64,000 nt of DNA from Streptomyces sp. ISL-66 (GCF_018614135.1 NZ_JAGGOW010000038.1:1-64000); one strand, 5' to 3'. Positions 46,723 to 57,514 are shown, counted from the first letter of the stretch. A program made the numbers and translations. The notes: generated by a model from the letters alone, not told the origin.

Positions 46723-47394
46723 TCACGCCCCGATCCGGTAGAGCGAGTGGGTCCAGGAGAAGGTGCTGTTGTCCACGTACCAGGCGTGCGAGGCCCAGTT
46801 GTAGCGGTCGCTGGAGGGCCACGGGTCGCCCCAGTACACCCAGCTGTTCGCGGTGTCGTAGCCGTAGACGACGTGCATGTGGCCGCCGCCGTTGGACCAC
46901 TGGATGCGGGTCTCGACCGGGCGGTCGGCGTTGATCTCGTTCTGCACGGTGGAGTACTGGAGCCAGCCGTTCACGTAGGAGCCCGAGTTGATGCCGGCCC
47001 AGCGCAGGGCGGTCTGCACGTTGCCCAGGGTGGCCTGGTTGTTCGGGCAGTCGTAGCCCTGCTGGCGGTTGAAGGCGGCGTTGCAGAACTGGTTCTGGCT
47101 GTAAGTGCGGCCGAACCAGGTGGCGATGGTGTTGCCCGCCGCGGCCCAGCACCAGTTGGTCTTCTGCTGTGCCTGCATGGTGATGTTCAGCCGTTTGTAC
47201 GCCAGGGCGGCGCCATCGGCGGTCGCCGCGACGGGGGCGGTCGCGGTGGTCGTGTTGGTCGTGGTCGCGGCGGTCGCGGTGCCCGGAGCGGTACCGGCAT
47301 CGGCGGCGGTGGCGGTGGCGGTACCTGTGAGCAGGGCGAAGAGCATGGCGGTGATGAGGGCGGCCGGGTAAAGCCGCCGGTTCGGGTTGCGCAT
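46723..47394 (-). CDS. Secreted papain-like cysteine protease (C39/AvrRpt2-like fold)
   Basis: 223 aa. Signal peptide about 1-32, Thr/Ala-rich linker to about 60, then a compact papain-like domain: Gln76-Gln77 oxyanion region and Cys82 in QQKTNWCWAAAGNTIATWFG, catalytic His174 in GGHMHVVYGYD and Asp190 in VYWGDPW. The pattern (WCWAA, then H-x-VV-x-GYD, then DP) matches extracellular papain-like proteases of actinobacteria and the AvrRpt2 type. GGGAGGAA precedes ATG 47394; an in-frame start at 47484 would add residues without signal character. Co-transcribed with the membrane-anchored gene downstream. Confidence 0.85.
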   Translation of the reverse strand: MRNPNRRLYPAALITAMLFALLTGTATATAADAGTAPGTATAATTTNTTTATAPVAATADGAALAYKRLNITMQAQQKTNWCWAAAGNTIATWFGRTYSQNQFCNAAFNRQQGYDCPNNQATLGNVQTALRWAGINSGSYVNGWLQYSTVQNEINADRPVETRIQWSNGGGHMHVVYGYDTANSWVYWGDPWPSSDRYNWASHAWYVDNSTFSWTHSLYRIGA

Positions 47395-47508
47395 CGCGTT
47401 CCTCCCGAAGTGGGGAGTGGGGGTGGAGGAGCGCGTCCGGACGCTGTGGAGGAGCATCAGGTGTTGTCGGGAACAGGTCAACACGCTTCAATACGCCGTG
47501 ACATCGCG

Positions 47509-47619
47509 GTGTGAACGGTGGGGCCGAAGTGTGAACGTCCGCCCTCACCCCACCTGGACCCACCAGGACCTCGGACGTCGCCCGCGGGACCGTCCACACC
47601 TCGTTGCGTGAACGTTCAC
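47509..47619. promoter_or_regulatory. Cluster of GTGAACG motifs in the protease/HTH divergent region
   Basis: GTGTGAACG occurs at 47509-47517 and 47529-47537 (exactly 20 bases apart) and a 12-bp palindrome GTGAACGTTCAC at 47608-47619, just before the ribosome-binding site of the gene at 47633. Likely binding sites for one factor acting on both divergent genes; the factor is unknown, the adjacent HTH protein being the obvious candidate. Confidence 0.5.
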
Positions 47620-47632
47620 AGGGGGAGCCGTC

Positions 47633-48610
47633 ATGCGGTCGAGCGCGGACAGCGCGATCAGGTCATTCCGGGACGACGGCCGCGCCGGAGCCCGGGAGTT
47701 ACCCGACGTCCTGCGCACCGGGCCCTTCCACCTCGCGCTCCGCGCGGCCCTCACCGCGCGCGGACTCCCCCTGCACCGGGTGCAGAACCGGCTGGCCGCC
47801 CGCGGCATCAAGCTCGGCGTGACCAGCCTCAGTTACTGGCAGCAGGGCGCCCGGCGCCCGCGCCGCACCGAGTCCCTGAAGGCGGTACGGGCCCTGGAGC
47901 AGATCCTGGAGCTGCCCGAAGGCGCCCTGCTGCGGCTGCTCGCCGCGCCGGAGCCCGGCGCCGGAGCCGAGACCCCGCGGCCGCAGGCGCGCTCGTACCG
48001 GGCCCTGCTGAGCGTGGGCGCGGCCGTGGAAGGACTGCTGGCCGGCATGGAACTGCCCGCCGACGGCGGCCTGCACACCGTCGGGCACCACGAGCGGGTA
48101 CGGATCGGGCCCGCCGGGGAGCTGCTGGGCCGCGAGTCGCAGCACGTCGTACGGGCCCACCGCGACGGGGTCGACCGGTACCTCGCCGTCCATCACGGCG
48201 ACCCGGGGTGCGATCCCGCCCGCGTGCGGGTACGGGCCGACGAGAACTGCCGGACCGGGCGGATCCGCCGCCATCCCGAGTCTGGGGTGGTCGTCGCCGA
48301 GCTGCTCTTCGACGCCCGGCTGCGCGCCGGGGACACCTACGTCTTCGGCTACGGCTTCGAGGACGGCACGGCCGGCCGCAGCACCGAGTACGTGCGCGGC
48401 TTCAGCTACACCGGCGGCCAGTACGTGCTCCAGGTCCGCTTCGACGAGGCCGCGCTGCCCGTGCGCTGCCGCCGCTTCACCCGCAGCGGGCCGGGCGCAC
48501 CGCGCGGGCAGCTCTCGGACCTGCCCCCGAGCGGACCGCACCGGGCCGTGCACCTGGTGGAACAGGGGGTGCGGCGGGGGATCCTGGGGATCGGCTGGGA
48601 CTGGGAGTGA
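47633..48610 (+). CDS. XRE-type helix-turn-helix protein with C-terminal beta domain
   Basis: 325 aa. Residues about 30-100 form an XRE-like HTH (HLALRAALTARGLPLHRVQN, then VTSLSYWQQGARRPRRTESL). The C-terminal 200 residues are mixed alpha/beta (VRAHRDGVDRYLAVHHGDPG; DTYVFGYGFEDGTAGRSTEY) and unassigned. GGGGGAG about 6 bases before ATG 47633. It diverges from the secreted protease operon, with the GTGAACG sites between; probably their regulator, by position only. Confidence 0.8.
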   Translation: MRSSADSAIRSFRDDGRAGARELPDVLRTGPFHLALRAALTARGLPLHRVQNRLAARGIKLGVTSLSYWQQGARRPRRTESLKAVRALEQILELPEGALLRLLAAPEPGAGAETPRPQARSYRALLSVGAAVEGLLAGMELPADGGLHTVGHHERVRIGPAGELLGRESQHVVRAHRDGVDRYLAVHHGDPGCDPARVRVRADENCRTGRIRRHPESGVVVAELLFDARLRAGDTYVFGYGFEDGTAGRSTEYVRGFSYTGGQYVLQVRFDEAALPVRCRRFTRSGPGAPRGQLSDLPPSGPHRAVHLVEQGVRRGILGIGWDWE

Positions 48611-48639
48611 GCCGCCGCGGACGGCCGTCCGGCCGCCGC

Positions 48640-48715
48640 GTCGCCCGCAGGCCCGGCCGACCGGCTGCCGGGTCGCCGCGTCGCCGGGGTCGCCGGTCGC
48701 CCGCAGGTCCGGCCG
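48640..48715. repeat. Imperfect 20-bp direct repeat in intergenic spacer
   Basis: GTCGCCCGCAGGCCCGGCCG (48640-48659) recurs with one change at 48696-48715, within GC-rich spacer between two convergent genes. No function evident. Confidence 0.6.
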
Positions 48716-48731
48716 CGGACCAGCCCGCGGA

Positions 48732-49163
48732 TCAGCCTGCGATGAGCTTGCCGCCCTCGGTCTTCACCGGGACCTCCGGCAGCGGGTCGGTGGCCGGGCC
48801 GCGCAGCACCTTGCCCGTGGTCACGTCGAAGCGGCTGCCGTGGCAGGGGCAGTTGCCCTCACCCTCGACGATCTTGTCCAGGACGCAGCCGGCGTGGGTG
48901 CACTGTGCGCTGAAGGCCTTGTACTGCCCGGCCTCCGCGCAGCTGACCACGACCTTCCGCTCCCGGAACAGCTTCGCGCCGCCCACCGGCACGTCGGCCG
49001 CGGCGCCCAGCTCCACGGGCCCGTCGGGGACCGCCGGGGATCCCGCGCCGCTGTTGCCCCCGGTGGAACAGGCCCCGAGCGTCACTCCGGCCCCGGTGGC
49101 CCCGACGAGCGCGGCGGCGCCCTTGAGCACGGTACGGCGGGCGGCGGACTGCGACGCGGACAT
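48732..49163 (-). CDS. Tat-exported Rieske [2Fe-2S] lipoprotein
   Basis: 143 aa. Twin-arginine signal (SAARRTVLKG, RR at 9-10) leads to a lipobox LGAC with Cys32, so the protein is folded with its cluster, exported by Tat and lipidated. The Rieske domain has C88-T-H90, Cys93, and C105-P-C107-H108 (QCTHAGC, NCPCHGSRFD): ligands plus the disulfide pair of bc1-type Rieske proteins. It is a small stand-alone electron carrier on the outer face of the membrane; the partner is unknown. GGGAGAA precedes the ATG. Confidence 0.92.
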   Translation of the reverse strand: MSASQSAARRTVLKGAAALVGATGAGVTLGACSTGGNSGAGSPAVPDGPVELGAAADVPVGGAKLFRERKVVVSCAEAGQYKAFSAQCTHAGCVLDKIVEGEGNCPCHGSRFDVTTGKVLRGPATDPLPEVPVKTEGGKLIAG

Positions 49164-49223
49164 GCGGTTCTCCCGGGTTCAGGCTCGGCTGGGCCCGTCC
49201 GACGATACCGCCGACCGATGGGG

Positions 49224-49229
49224 TACCTT
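49224..49229 (+). promoter_or_regulatory. Candidate -10 (TACCTT), leaderless kinase gene
   Basis: TACCTT ends 7 bases before GTG 49237. Confidence 0.45.
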
Positions 49230-49236
49230 CCCCCGC

Positions 49237-50124
49237 GTGATCGTCGTCGGTGGAGAAGCCCTGATCGACCTGGTGCCCGTCGCGGAGCCGCCGGGTGCGC
49301 TGCTGCCCCGGCCGGGCGGCGGACCGTACAACACCGCGCTCGCCCTGGGCCGGCTGGGTGCGCGGGCCGCCTTCTGCTCCCGGGTCTCGCGGGACGGTTT
49401 CGGCGCCTCCCTGCTCGCCGGGCTGCGGGCGGCCGGCGTGGACCTGTCCCTGGTCCAGCGCGGGCCGGAGCCGACCACCCTGGCCGTTCCTTCCCTGGCC
49501 CCGGACGGCTCGGCGGCGTACGGGTTCTACGTCGAGGGGACGGCCGACCGGCTGTTCCGCCTGCCGCAGGCGCTTCCGCGGGACGTACGGGTCCTCGCGC
49601 TCGGGACCTGCTCCTTGGTGCTGGAACCGGGCGCGAGCGCCTACGAGGCCCTGCTGCGGCGGGAGTCCGGGCGCGGCCTGCTCACCTTCCTCGACCCCAA
49701 CATCAGGCCGGCGCTGATCGCGGAGCCGGACGCCTACCGCAAGCGCTTGCGGTCCTGGCTCCCGTACGTCTCGGTCCTGAAGCTGTCCGAGGAGGACGCG
49801 GCCTGGCTGGGCGGCCGGGCCGGCGACTGGCTGGCGGCGGGGCCGTCCGCGGTGGTGCTGACCCGGGGGGCCGGAGGGCTGACGGTGTGGACGCGGGAGG
49901 GCGCGGAGCACTCGGCACCCGCGTGCCGGGTCGGCGTGGTCGACACGATCGGCGCGGGCGACACCGTGAACGCGGCCCTGCTGCACCGGCTTTGGGACGG
50001 TGCGGGGGCGGGCGCCGGTCCGGTGGACTGGCCCGAGGCGCTGTCCTACGCCGCCCGCGCGGCCGCGCTGACCTGTGCGCGGGCGGGCGCGGAGCCTCCG
50101 TACGCGTCCGAGCTCAGCGGATAG
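49237..50124 (+). CDS. PfkB-family carbohydrate kinase (fructokinase-like)
   Basis: 295-aa ribokinase-fold sugar kinase. N-terminal IVVGGEALIDLV and GGGPYNTALALGRLG bind the sugar; the C-terminal PfkB signature DTIGAGDTVNAALL carries the catalytic Asp. Closest in feel to fructokinases, but the sugar cannot be fixed from sequence. GTG 49237 begins VIVVGGEALID; TACCTT sits 7 bases upstream and there is no Shine-Dalgarno. Its 3' end overlaps the convergent TetR gene by 11 bases. Confidence 0.88.
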   Translation: MIVVGGEALIDLVPVAEPPGALLPRPGGGPYNTALALGRLGARAAFCSRVSRDGFGASLLAGLRAAGVDLSLVQRGPEPTTLAVPSLAPDGSAAYGFYVEGTADRLFRLPQALPRDVRVLALGTCSLVLEPGASAYEALLRRESGRGLLTFLDPNIRPALIAEPDAYRKRLRSWLPYVSVLKLSEEDAAWLGGRAGDWLAAGPSAVVLTRGAGGLTVWTREGAEHSAPACRVGVVDTIGAGDTVNAALLHRLWDGAGAGAGPVDWPEALSYAARAAALTCARAGAEPPYASELSG

Positions 50125-50719
50125 CGGCCCAGACGGTCCGGGCCACGGCGGGGGCGAACTCCTCGACCGGCTCGACGGTGTCGGGGCCGGAGAAGTGCAG
50201 GAAGAAGGCCCGCTGGAAACAGGCGCCGAGCAGCAGCGCGGCAGCGGCCCGCGGGTCGGCGTCCGGGCGCAGCCGGCCCCGTTCGAGCTCGCGGACCAGG
50301 TGGCCCTGGAGGGCCTCCAGCACCACGTGCGGGCCCGCGCCGATCTGCCGTACGCCCTCGCGGTGGCGGGTGAGCAGAACGGGGTCGGCGAAGAGCGAGG
50401 CGGCCAGGGGCATGGCATCGGCGTAGAAGAGCGAGGCGTGGCGGGCTATCACCGCGAGCCGCTCCTCGACCGGCTGCTCCCCCGGGTCGGTGGTGAGCGC
50501 GGCCATCATCGCGCCGGCGTTGGGGCGGCGCTCCATGAGCACGCGTACGAACAGTTCTTCCTTGTTCGCGAAGTACTTGTACAGCGCGGCCTCCGAGCAG
50601 CGGGCCTCGCGGGCGATCGCCTTGGTGGTGGCGTTGGCCAGGCCGCTGGTGCGCATCAGGGTCTCGGCGGCGTCCAGCAGGCGCTCGGGAGTGGGCCGGC
50701 TTGACTTGGAGGTGAGCAT
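50114..50719 (-). CDS. TetR-family transcriptional repressor
   Basis: 201 aa. N-terminal TetR HTH (ATTKAIAREARCSEAALYKYFANKEELF) and a ligand-binding helical domain of about 140 residues. Its ATG (50719-50717) lies inside a GGTGAG-N6-CTCACC palindrome, and a second copy lies before the divergent NAD(P)-binding gene, so it should repress both. Convergent with the PfkB gene, overlapping by 11 bases. Confidence 0.92.
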   Translation of the reverse strand: MLTSKSSRPTPERLLDAAETLMRTSGLANATTKAIAREARCSEAALYKYFANKEELFVRVLMERRPNAGAMMAALTTDPGEQPVEERLAVIARHASLFYADAMPLAASLFADPVLLTRHREGVRQIGAGPHVVLEALQGHLVRELERGRLRPDADPRAAAALLLGACFQRAFFLHFSGPDTVEPVEEFAPAVARTVWAAIR

Positions 50720-50728
50720 TCACTCACC
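50711..50728. promoter_or_regulatory. TetR operator copy 1, overlapping tetR start
   Basis: GGTGAG-CATTCA-CTCACC, perfect 6-bp arms. Covers the tetR start codon, allowing autorepression. Confidence 0.75.
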
Positions 50729-50742
50729 CTAACGGAGGCAGA

Positions 50743-50760
50743 GGTGAGTAAACGCTCACC
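50743..50760. promoter_or_regulatory. TetR operator copy 2
   Basis: GGTGAG-TAAACG-CTCACC, same arms and spacing as copy 1, centre-to-centre 32 bases, 25 bases before the NAD(P)-binding gene start. Confidence 0.75.
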
Positions 50761-50785
50761 CACCTCTCTCGATCGCGGGAGCACG

Positions 50786-51436
50786 ATGAAACTCACGGTG
50801 TTCGGAGCCACGGGCGGGGTCGGCCGCGAGGTCGTCCGGCAGGCCCTCGACGCGGGCCACGAGGTCACGGCGGTCGTGCGCGATCCGGCGCGGCTGGGCG
50901 TGCCCGCGCACGACCGGCTCCGGGTGGCGGTGGTGCGCGACCTGACGGACGAGGACGCGCTGGTCCCGCTCCTGGCGGGGCGGGAGGCCGTGGTCTCGGC
51001 GCTGGGCGCGGCGAGCAACAAGCAGGCCAGGCTGACCCCGGTCGCGGGACCGGCCCTGCGGGCCGTCGTCTCGGCGATGGACCGGGCGGGGGTGACCCGC
51101 CTGTCGGCGGTCAGCGCGGCCCCGCTGGGGCCGGTGACCCCGGCGGACGGGGTGATCGCGCGGAAGGTCGTCCTTCCCGTCCTGCGGCGGCTCCTGCGGG
51201 ACGTGTACGCCGATCTCGCGGTCATGGAGGCGGCGATCGCCGGCAGCCGGACGGGGTGGACGGTGGTGCGGCCGCCGCGGCTGCTGAACCGGCCGCGGAC
51301 GGGCACCTACCGGCGGGCGGTGGACGGGAACGTGCCGGGCGGGCGCTCCATCCCCCGCGCGGACGTGGCGGACGCCCTCCTGACCACGCTCGGCGACCCC
51401 TCCACCGCGGGCCACGCCATCGGCATCGCCACATAG
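50786..51436 (+). CDS. NAD(P)H-binding NmrA/SDR-like oxidoreductase
   Basis: 216-aa Rossmann protein of the atypical SDR (NmrA/flavin-reductase-like) group. Dinucleotide motif GATGGVGREVVRQALDAGHE at about 7-26, then VTAVVRDPARL, AVVSALGAASNK and SAVSAAP. Such proteins reduce quinones or aldehydes or act as redox-sensing cofactors. ATG 50786 with GGGAG 5 bases upstream; an earlier GTG at 50744 falls in operator copy 2. Divergent from its likely TetR regulator. Confidence 0.85.
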   Translation: MKLTVFGATGGVGREVVRQALDAGHEVTAVVRDPARLGVPAHDRLRVAVVRDLTDEDALVPLLAGREAVVSALGAASNKQARLTPVAGPALRAVVSAMDRAGVTRLSAVSAAPLGPVTPADGVIARKVVLPVLRRLLRDVYADLAVMEAAIAGSRTGWTVVRPPRLLNRPRTGTYRRAVDGNVPGGRSIPRADVADALLTTLGDPSTAGHAIGIAT

Positions 51437-51440
51437 CCGC

Positions 51441-51489
51441 CCGGGGCTCCGCCCCGGTCCGGCGCCGCGCGCTGGGCGCGGCGCCGGAC
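51441..51489. terminator. Double hairpin between NAD(P)-binding gene and uvrA
   Basis: CCGGGGC-TCC-GCCCCGG (51441-51457) followed immediately by a 14-bp perfect stem (51457-51470 with 51476-51489). Bidirectional for convergent genes; the first hairpin carries the dispersed-repeat core seen at 30556-30568. Confidence 0.8.
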
Positions 51490-51494
51490 CACGG

Positions 51495-54488
<2,994 letters not shown>

Positions 54489-54662
54489 GCCGGTCCGCAC
54501 CTTTCTTGAGAGAGCGGGGGGCACGGGCCCCGTCCCAGGGTATTGGGGGGCGCCTCTGCCGTGGACTTGGAGACTGGACTCCGAGCGTATAGCACGTGCA
54601 TTCGATTTTGGGCACTGCGCCGACCGCTTCACCCGATCGTGTGGCGCAGGCCCTTGAAGTAC

Positions 54663-54668
54663 TAGGCT
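54663..54668 (+). promoter_or_regulatory. Candidate -10 (TAGGCT), leaderless
   Basis: TAGGCT ends 7 bases before ATG 54676; no Shine-Dalgarno. Confidence 0.5.
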
Positions 54669-54675
54669 CGGCCGC

Positions 54676-55368
54676 ATGATTGATCATGTGCACGACCTGC
54701 GATCTGTACGTGAAGCCACGGACCGGCTGCTGACCGCGGCCGCGAAGCTGGACAACGCCGCCCTCGCCGAAGAGTCACGTCTGCCCGGCTGGACCCGGGG
54801 CCACATCCTGGCCCACCTCGCCCGCAACGCCGACGCCCTCGTCAACGTCTTCGAGGGCCGCCCGATGTACGAGAGCGGCGACGCCCGCGACGCGGACATC
54901 GAGCGCGACTGCGACCGGCCCCTTGTGGAACAGCTGGAGGACCTCCGGAATTCCGCCGCCCGCTGGGAGGCCGTGGCCGAGCGCCCGCAGGATTGGACCC
55001 GCGTCGTCGAGCTGCGGGGCGGCGTCACCGACGTCGCCGCCCGCGTCCCCTTCCGGCGCCTGATCGAGGTCGAGCTGCACCACGTCGACCTGAACATCGG
55101 CTACGAGCTCGCGGACCTCTCCGAGGACTTCACCGACCGGGAGACCGCCTTCCTCGCCGACCGCTGGTCGGGCCGACCGGAGGTACCGCCGGTGACGCTG
55201 CGGACCACGACGGGAAAGACCTGGCACACGGGCGGCACGCAGGGCACCCCGGTGGTCGTCGAGGGCCCCGCGGACGAGCTGCTCGGCTGGCTGGCCGGGC
55301 GCGGCCAGCGGGGTGCCCACCTCGCCGTCCTGGCGGGCGACGGCCTGCCCGCGCTCCCCCCGCTCTAG
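54676..55368 (+). CDS. Mycothiol-dependent maleylpyruvate-isomerase-family (DinB-fold) protein
   Basis: 230 aa. N-terminal four-helix DinB-like domain with metal residues matching MDMPI spacing: His47 ([10 protein letters not shown]) with Glu131 and His135 ([16 protein letters not shown]-x3-H), followed by a C-terminal domain ending DGLPALPPL. Members are Zn enzymes using mycothiol, the actinobacterial thiol; the substrate here is unknown. Starts at ATG 54676 with a leaderless-type promoter. The next gene, 9 bases on, is an MBL hydrolase that could process thiol adducts. Confidence 0.85.
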   Translation: MIDHVHDLRSVREATDRLLTAAAKLDNAALAEESRLPGWTRGHILAHLARNADALVNVFEGRPMYESGDARDADIERDCDRPLVEQLEDLRNSAARWEAVAERPQDWTRVVELRGGVTDVAARVPFRRLIEVELHHVDLNIGYELADLSEDFTDRETAFLADRWSGRPEVPPVTLRTTTGKTWHTGGTQGTPVVVEGPADELLGWLAGRGQRGAHLAVLAGDGLPALPPL

Positions 55369-55371
55369 GAT
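55366..55371 (+). promoter_or_regulatory. Candidate -10 (TAGGAT) overlapping upstream stop codon
   Basis: TAGGAT ends 6 bases before ATG 55378; its TAG is the stop codon (55366-55368) of the upstream gene. Confidence 0.45.
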
Positions 55372-55377
55372 GCGGAC

Positions 55378-56034
55378 ATGACGTACAGCGGAGCGGTCAA
55401 GGTCGGCGGTCCGGCCGACGTGCACGAACTCTCGGACCTGATGATCTCCAAGGTCGCGGTGGGGGGCATGAACAACAACGCCTACCTACTGCGCTGCCGG
55501 GCCACCGACGAGCAGCTGCTGATCGACGCGGCCGCCGAGCCGCAGACCCTGCTGAGCCTGATCGGCGACGGCGGCATCGCCTCGGTGGTCACCACCCACC
55601 GGCACGGCGACCACTGGGGCGCGCTCCAGGCCGTGGTCGAGGCCACCGGCGCGCGGACGTACGCGGGGGTCCACGACGCGGAGGGCATCCCGGTCGCGAC
55701 CGACGTGCTCGTCGCGGACGGGGACACGATCACGGTCGGACGGGTCACACTGACCGCCCGCCACCTGGTCGGCCACACCCCCGGCTCGATCGCGCTCATC
55801 TACGACGACCCGCACGGCCACCCGCACGTGTTCACGGGCGACTGCCTCTTCCCGGGCGGCGTCGGCAACACGTGGGGCGACGCGAAGGCCTTCGCGCGGC
55901 TCGTCGACGACGTGGAGCACAAGCTCTTCGCGGTGCTGCCGGACGAGACCTGGGTGTACCCGGGCCACGGCAACGACACCACGCTCGGCGCCGAGCGCCC
56001 GCACCTGGCCGAATGGCGCGAGCGCGGCTGGTAG
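55378..56034 (+). CDS. MBL-fold metallohydrolase (glyoxalase-II-like)
   Basis: 218 aa. Metal motif THRHGDHW (H74, H76, D78, H79), then GHTPGS (His about 131), FTGDCLFPGGVGN (Asp about 155) and YPGHGND: the full dinuclear-zinc set of hydroxyacylglutathione hydrolases. In an organism using mycothiol the natural substrate may be a mycothiol thioester or persulfide; adjacency to an MDMPI-type enzyme supports this, but it is inference. Could be leaderless (TAGGAT 6 bases upstream). Confidence 0.88.
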   Translation: MTYSGAVKVGGPADVHELSDLMISKVAVGGMNNNAYLLRCRATDEQLLIDAAAEPQTLLSLIGDGGIASVVTTHRHGDHWGALQAVVEATGARTYAGVHDAEGIPVATDVLVADGDTITVGRVTLTARHLVGHTPGSIALIYDDPHGHPHVFTGDCLFPGGVGNTWGDAKAFARLVDDVEHKLFAVLPDETWVYPGHGNDTTLGAERPHLAEWRERGW

Positions 56035-56123
56035 CGGGCGCCACACGTCAACCTCGATCCGGACCGCACTCCCTTCCGGTCGATGATGGCCGAACGCCTG
56101 TCCTGAGGGTGCGGGGCGGGGTA

Positions 56124-56141
56124 GTTGCTGCACCATGCAAC
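56124..56141. promoter_or_regulatory. GTTGC-N8-GCAAC palindrome over MHS start codon
   Basis: 5-bp perfect arms spanning the ATG of the transporter; would block initiation if bound. No regulator gene is adjacent, so the factor is unknown. Confidence 0.35.
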
Positions 56142-57514
56142 ACGACCCCTCCCCCACCCCGGGCGCGGCCCGGGCCGGCGCCCCCGCGCGGCCCTCGATG
56201 CTCCGGCTCGCCTCGGCCTCCCTCGCCGGCACCGCCATCGAGTTCTACGACTTCTTCGTCTACGGCACCGCCGCCGCCCTGGTGCTCGGACCGCTGTTCT
56301 TCCCTTCCTTCTCCCCGCTCGCCGGGACCCTCGCCGCCTTCGGCACCTTCGGCATCGGCTTCCTCGCCCGGCCCCTCGGCTCCGTCGTCTTCGGCCACAT
56401 CGGCGACCGCCACGGCCGCCGCCCGGTGCTGCTCGGCTCCCTGCTCCTGACCGGCGTGGCCACGGTGGCGGTGGGCTGCGTGCCCTCGTACGCCTCCATC
56501 GGCGCGACCGCGCCGATCCTGCTGATCCTTTTGCGCTTCCTGCAGGGCCTGGGTCTCGGCGGCGAATGGGGCGGCGCGGTCCTGCTGACCGCCGAGCACG
56601 CCCCCGAGGAGCGGCGCGGGCTGTGGTCGAGCTTCCCGCAGATGGGTCCGGCGGTGGGGTTCCTGCTCGCCAACGGCCTGATGCTGACCCTTTCGGGCCT
56701 GCTCGCCGACGGGCAGTTCGCCGCCTGGGGCTGGCGGGTGCCGTTCTGGGTGGCGGGCCTGCTGGCGCTGGCCGGGCTCTGGCTGCGCCGCTCCGTGGAG
56801 GAGACCCCGCAGTTCCGCGCCCTGGCCGAGACCGGCCGCCGGGCCGACGCCCCGCTGACCGAGGTCGTACGGGGCCACTGGCGCCTGCTCCTGCTGACGG
56901 GCGGGGCACTGGCCACCGGGTACGCGGTCTTCTACGCGGCCACCACCTGGTCCCTCGCGTACGCCACCGAGCACCTCGGGGTGCACCGTTCGGTGATGCT
57001 GGCCTGCGTCATGGCCGCCGTCGCGGTCAAGGGCCTGGTGACGCCTAGGGTCGCGGTGCTCGGCGACCGCTACGGCCGGCGCCCGCTGTGCCTGGCGGGC
57101 TGCGCGGCGTCCGCGCTGTGGATGTTCCCGTTCGTCGCCCTGCTGCGCACGGCGGAGCCGCTGCTGATGACGCTCGGACTGCTCGGCGCACTGCTCGGGA
57201 TGGTGACGATGTTCGCGGTGGTGGGCGCGTACCTGCCCGAGCTGTACGCCCCTCGGATCCGCTGCACGGGCGCCGCGGTCGGCTACAACCTGGGCGGGGT
57301 GCTCGGCGGGGCCCTGACCCCGATCGTGGCGACGGCCCTGGCGGCCGGGGACGGCCCGCCGTGGGCCGTGGCGGTCTACCTGACGGCGATCGCCCTGGTC
57401 TCACTGACCTGCTTCGCCCTGCTGCCGGAGACCAACCCGATCGTCGTGCGCCGGCGCACGGCACGGAGGGCGGACGCGGCAGCGGGGGCGGCCGAAGCGG
57501 CCGCCCCCGCGTAG
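56135..57514 (+). CDS. MHS-family (metabolite:H+ symporter) MFS transporter
   Basis: 459-aa, 12-helix transporter of the proline/shikimate-type MHS family. Diagnostic AIEFYDFFVYGTAAAL in helix 1, motif A GHIGDRHGRRPVLLGS between helices 2 and 3, and RFLQGLGLGGEWGGAVLL in helix 4. Transports an organic acid or amino-acid-like compound; which one is not visible. ATG 56135 lies in a palindrome GTTGC-N8-GCAAC (56124-56141); no clear Shine-Dalgarno (TAGTTG 7 bases upstream is a poor -10). A terminator hairpin is embedded in its last codons. Confidence 0.9.
   Translation: MQHDPSPTPGAARAGAPARPSMLRLASASLAGTAIEFYDFFVYGTAAALVLGPLFFPSFSPLAGTLAAFGTFGIGFLARPLGSVVFGHIGDRHGRRPVLLGSLLLTGVATVAVGCVPSYASIGATAPILLILLRFLQGLGLGGEWGGAVLLTAEHAPEERRGLWSSFPQMGPAVGFLLANGLMLTLSGLLADGQFAAWGWRVPFWVAGLLALAGLWLRRSVEETPQFRALAETGRRADAPLTEVVRGHWRLLLLTGGALATGYAVFYAATTWSLAYATEHLGVHRSVMLACVMAAVAVKGLVTPRVAVLGDRYGRRPLCLAGCAASALWMFPFVALLRTAEPLLMTLGLLGALLGMVTMFAVVGAYLPELYAPRIRCTGAAVGYNLGGVLGGALTPIVATALAAGDGPPWAVAVYLTAIALVSLTCFALLPETNPIVVRRRTARRADAAAGAAEAAAPA
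57482..57510 (+). terminator. Terminator hairpin inside MHS transporter 3' end
   Basis: Perfect 12-bp stem (57482-57493 with 57499-57510), 5-base loop, encoding the last Ala-rich residues before the TAG at 57512. Confidence 0.7.

Noticed and set aside
47509..47537. PHO box upstream of the protease
   Set aside because: The GTTCAC units (minus strand) are 20, not 11 or 22, bases apart.
54489..54675. LexA (SOS) box upstream of uvrA
   Set aside because: Only a degenerate half-site around TCGAATGCACG; no GAAC-N4-GTTC.
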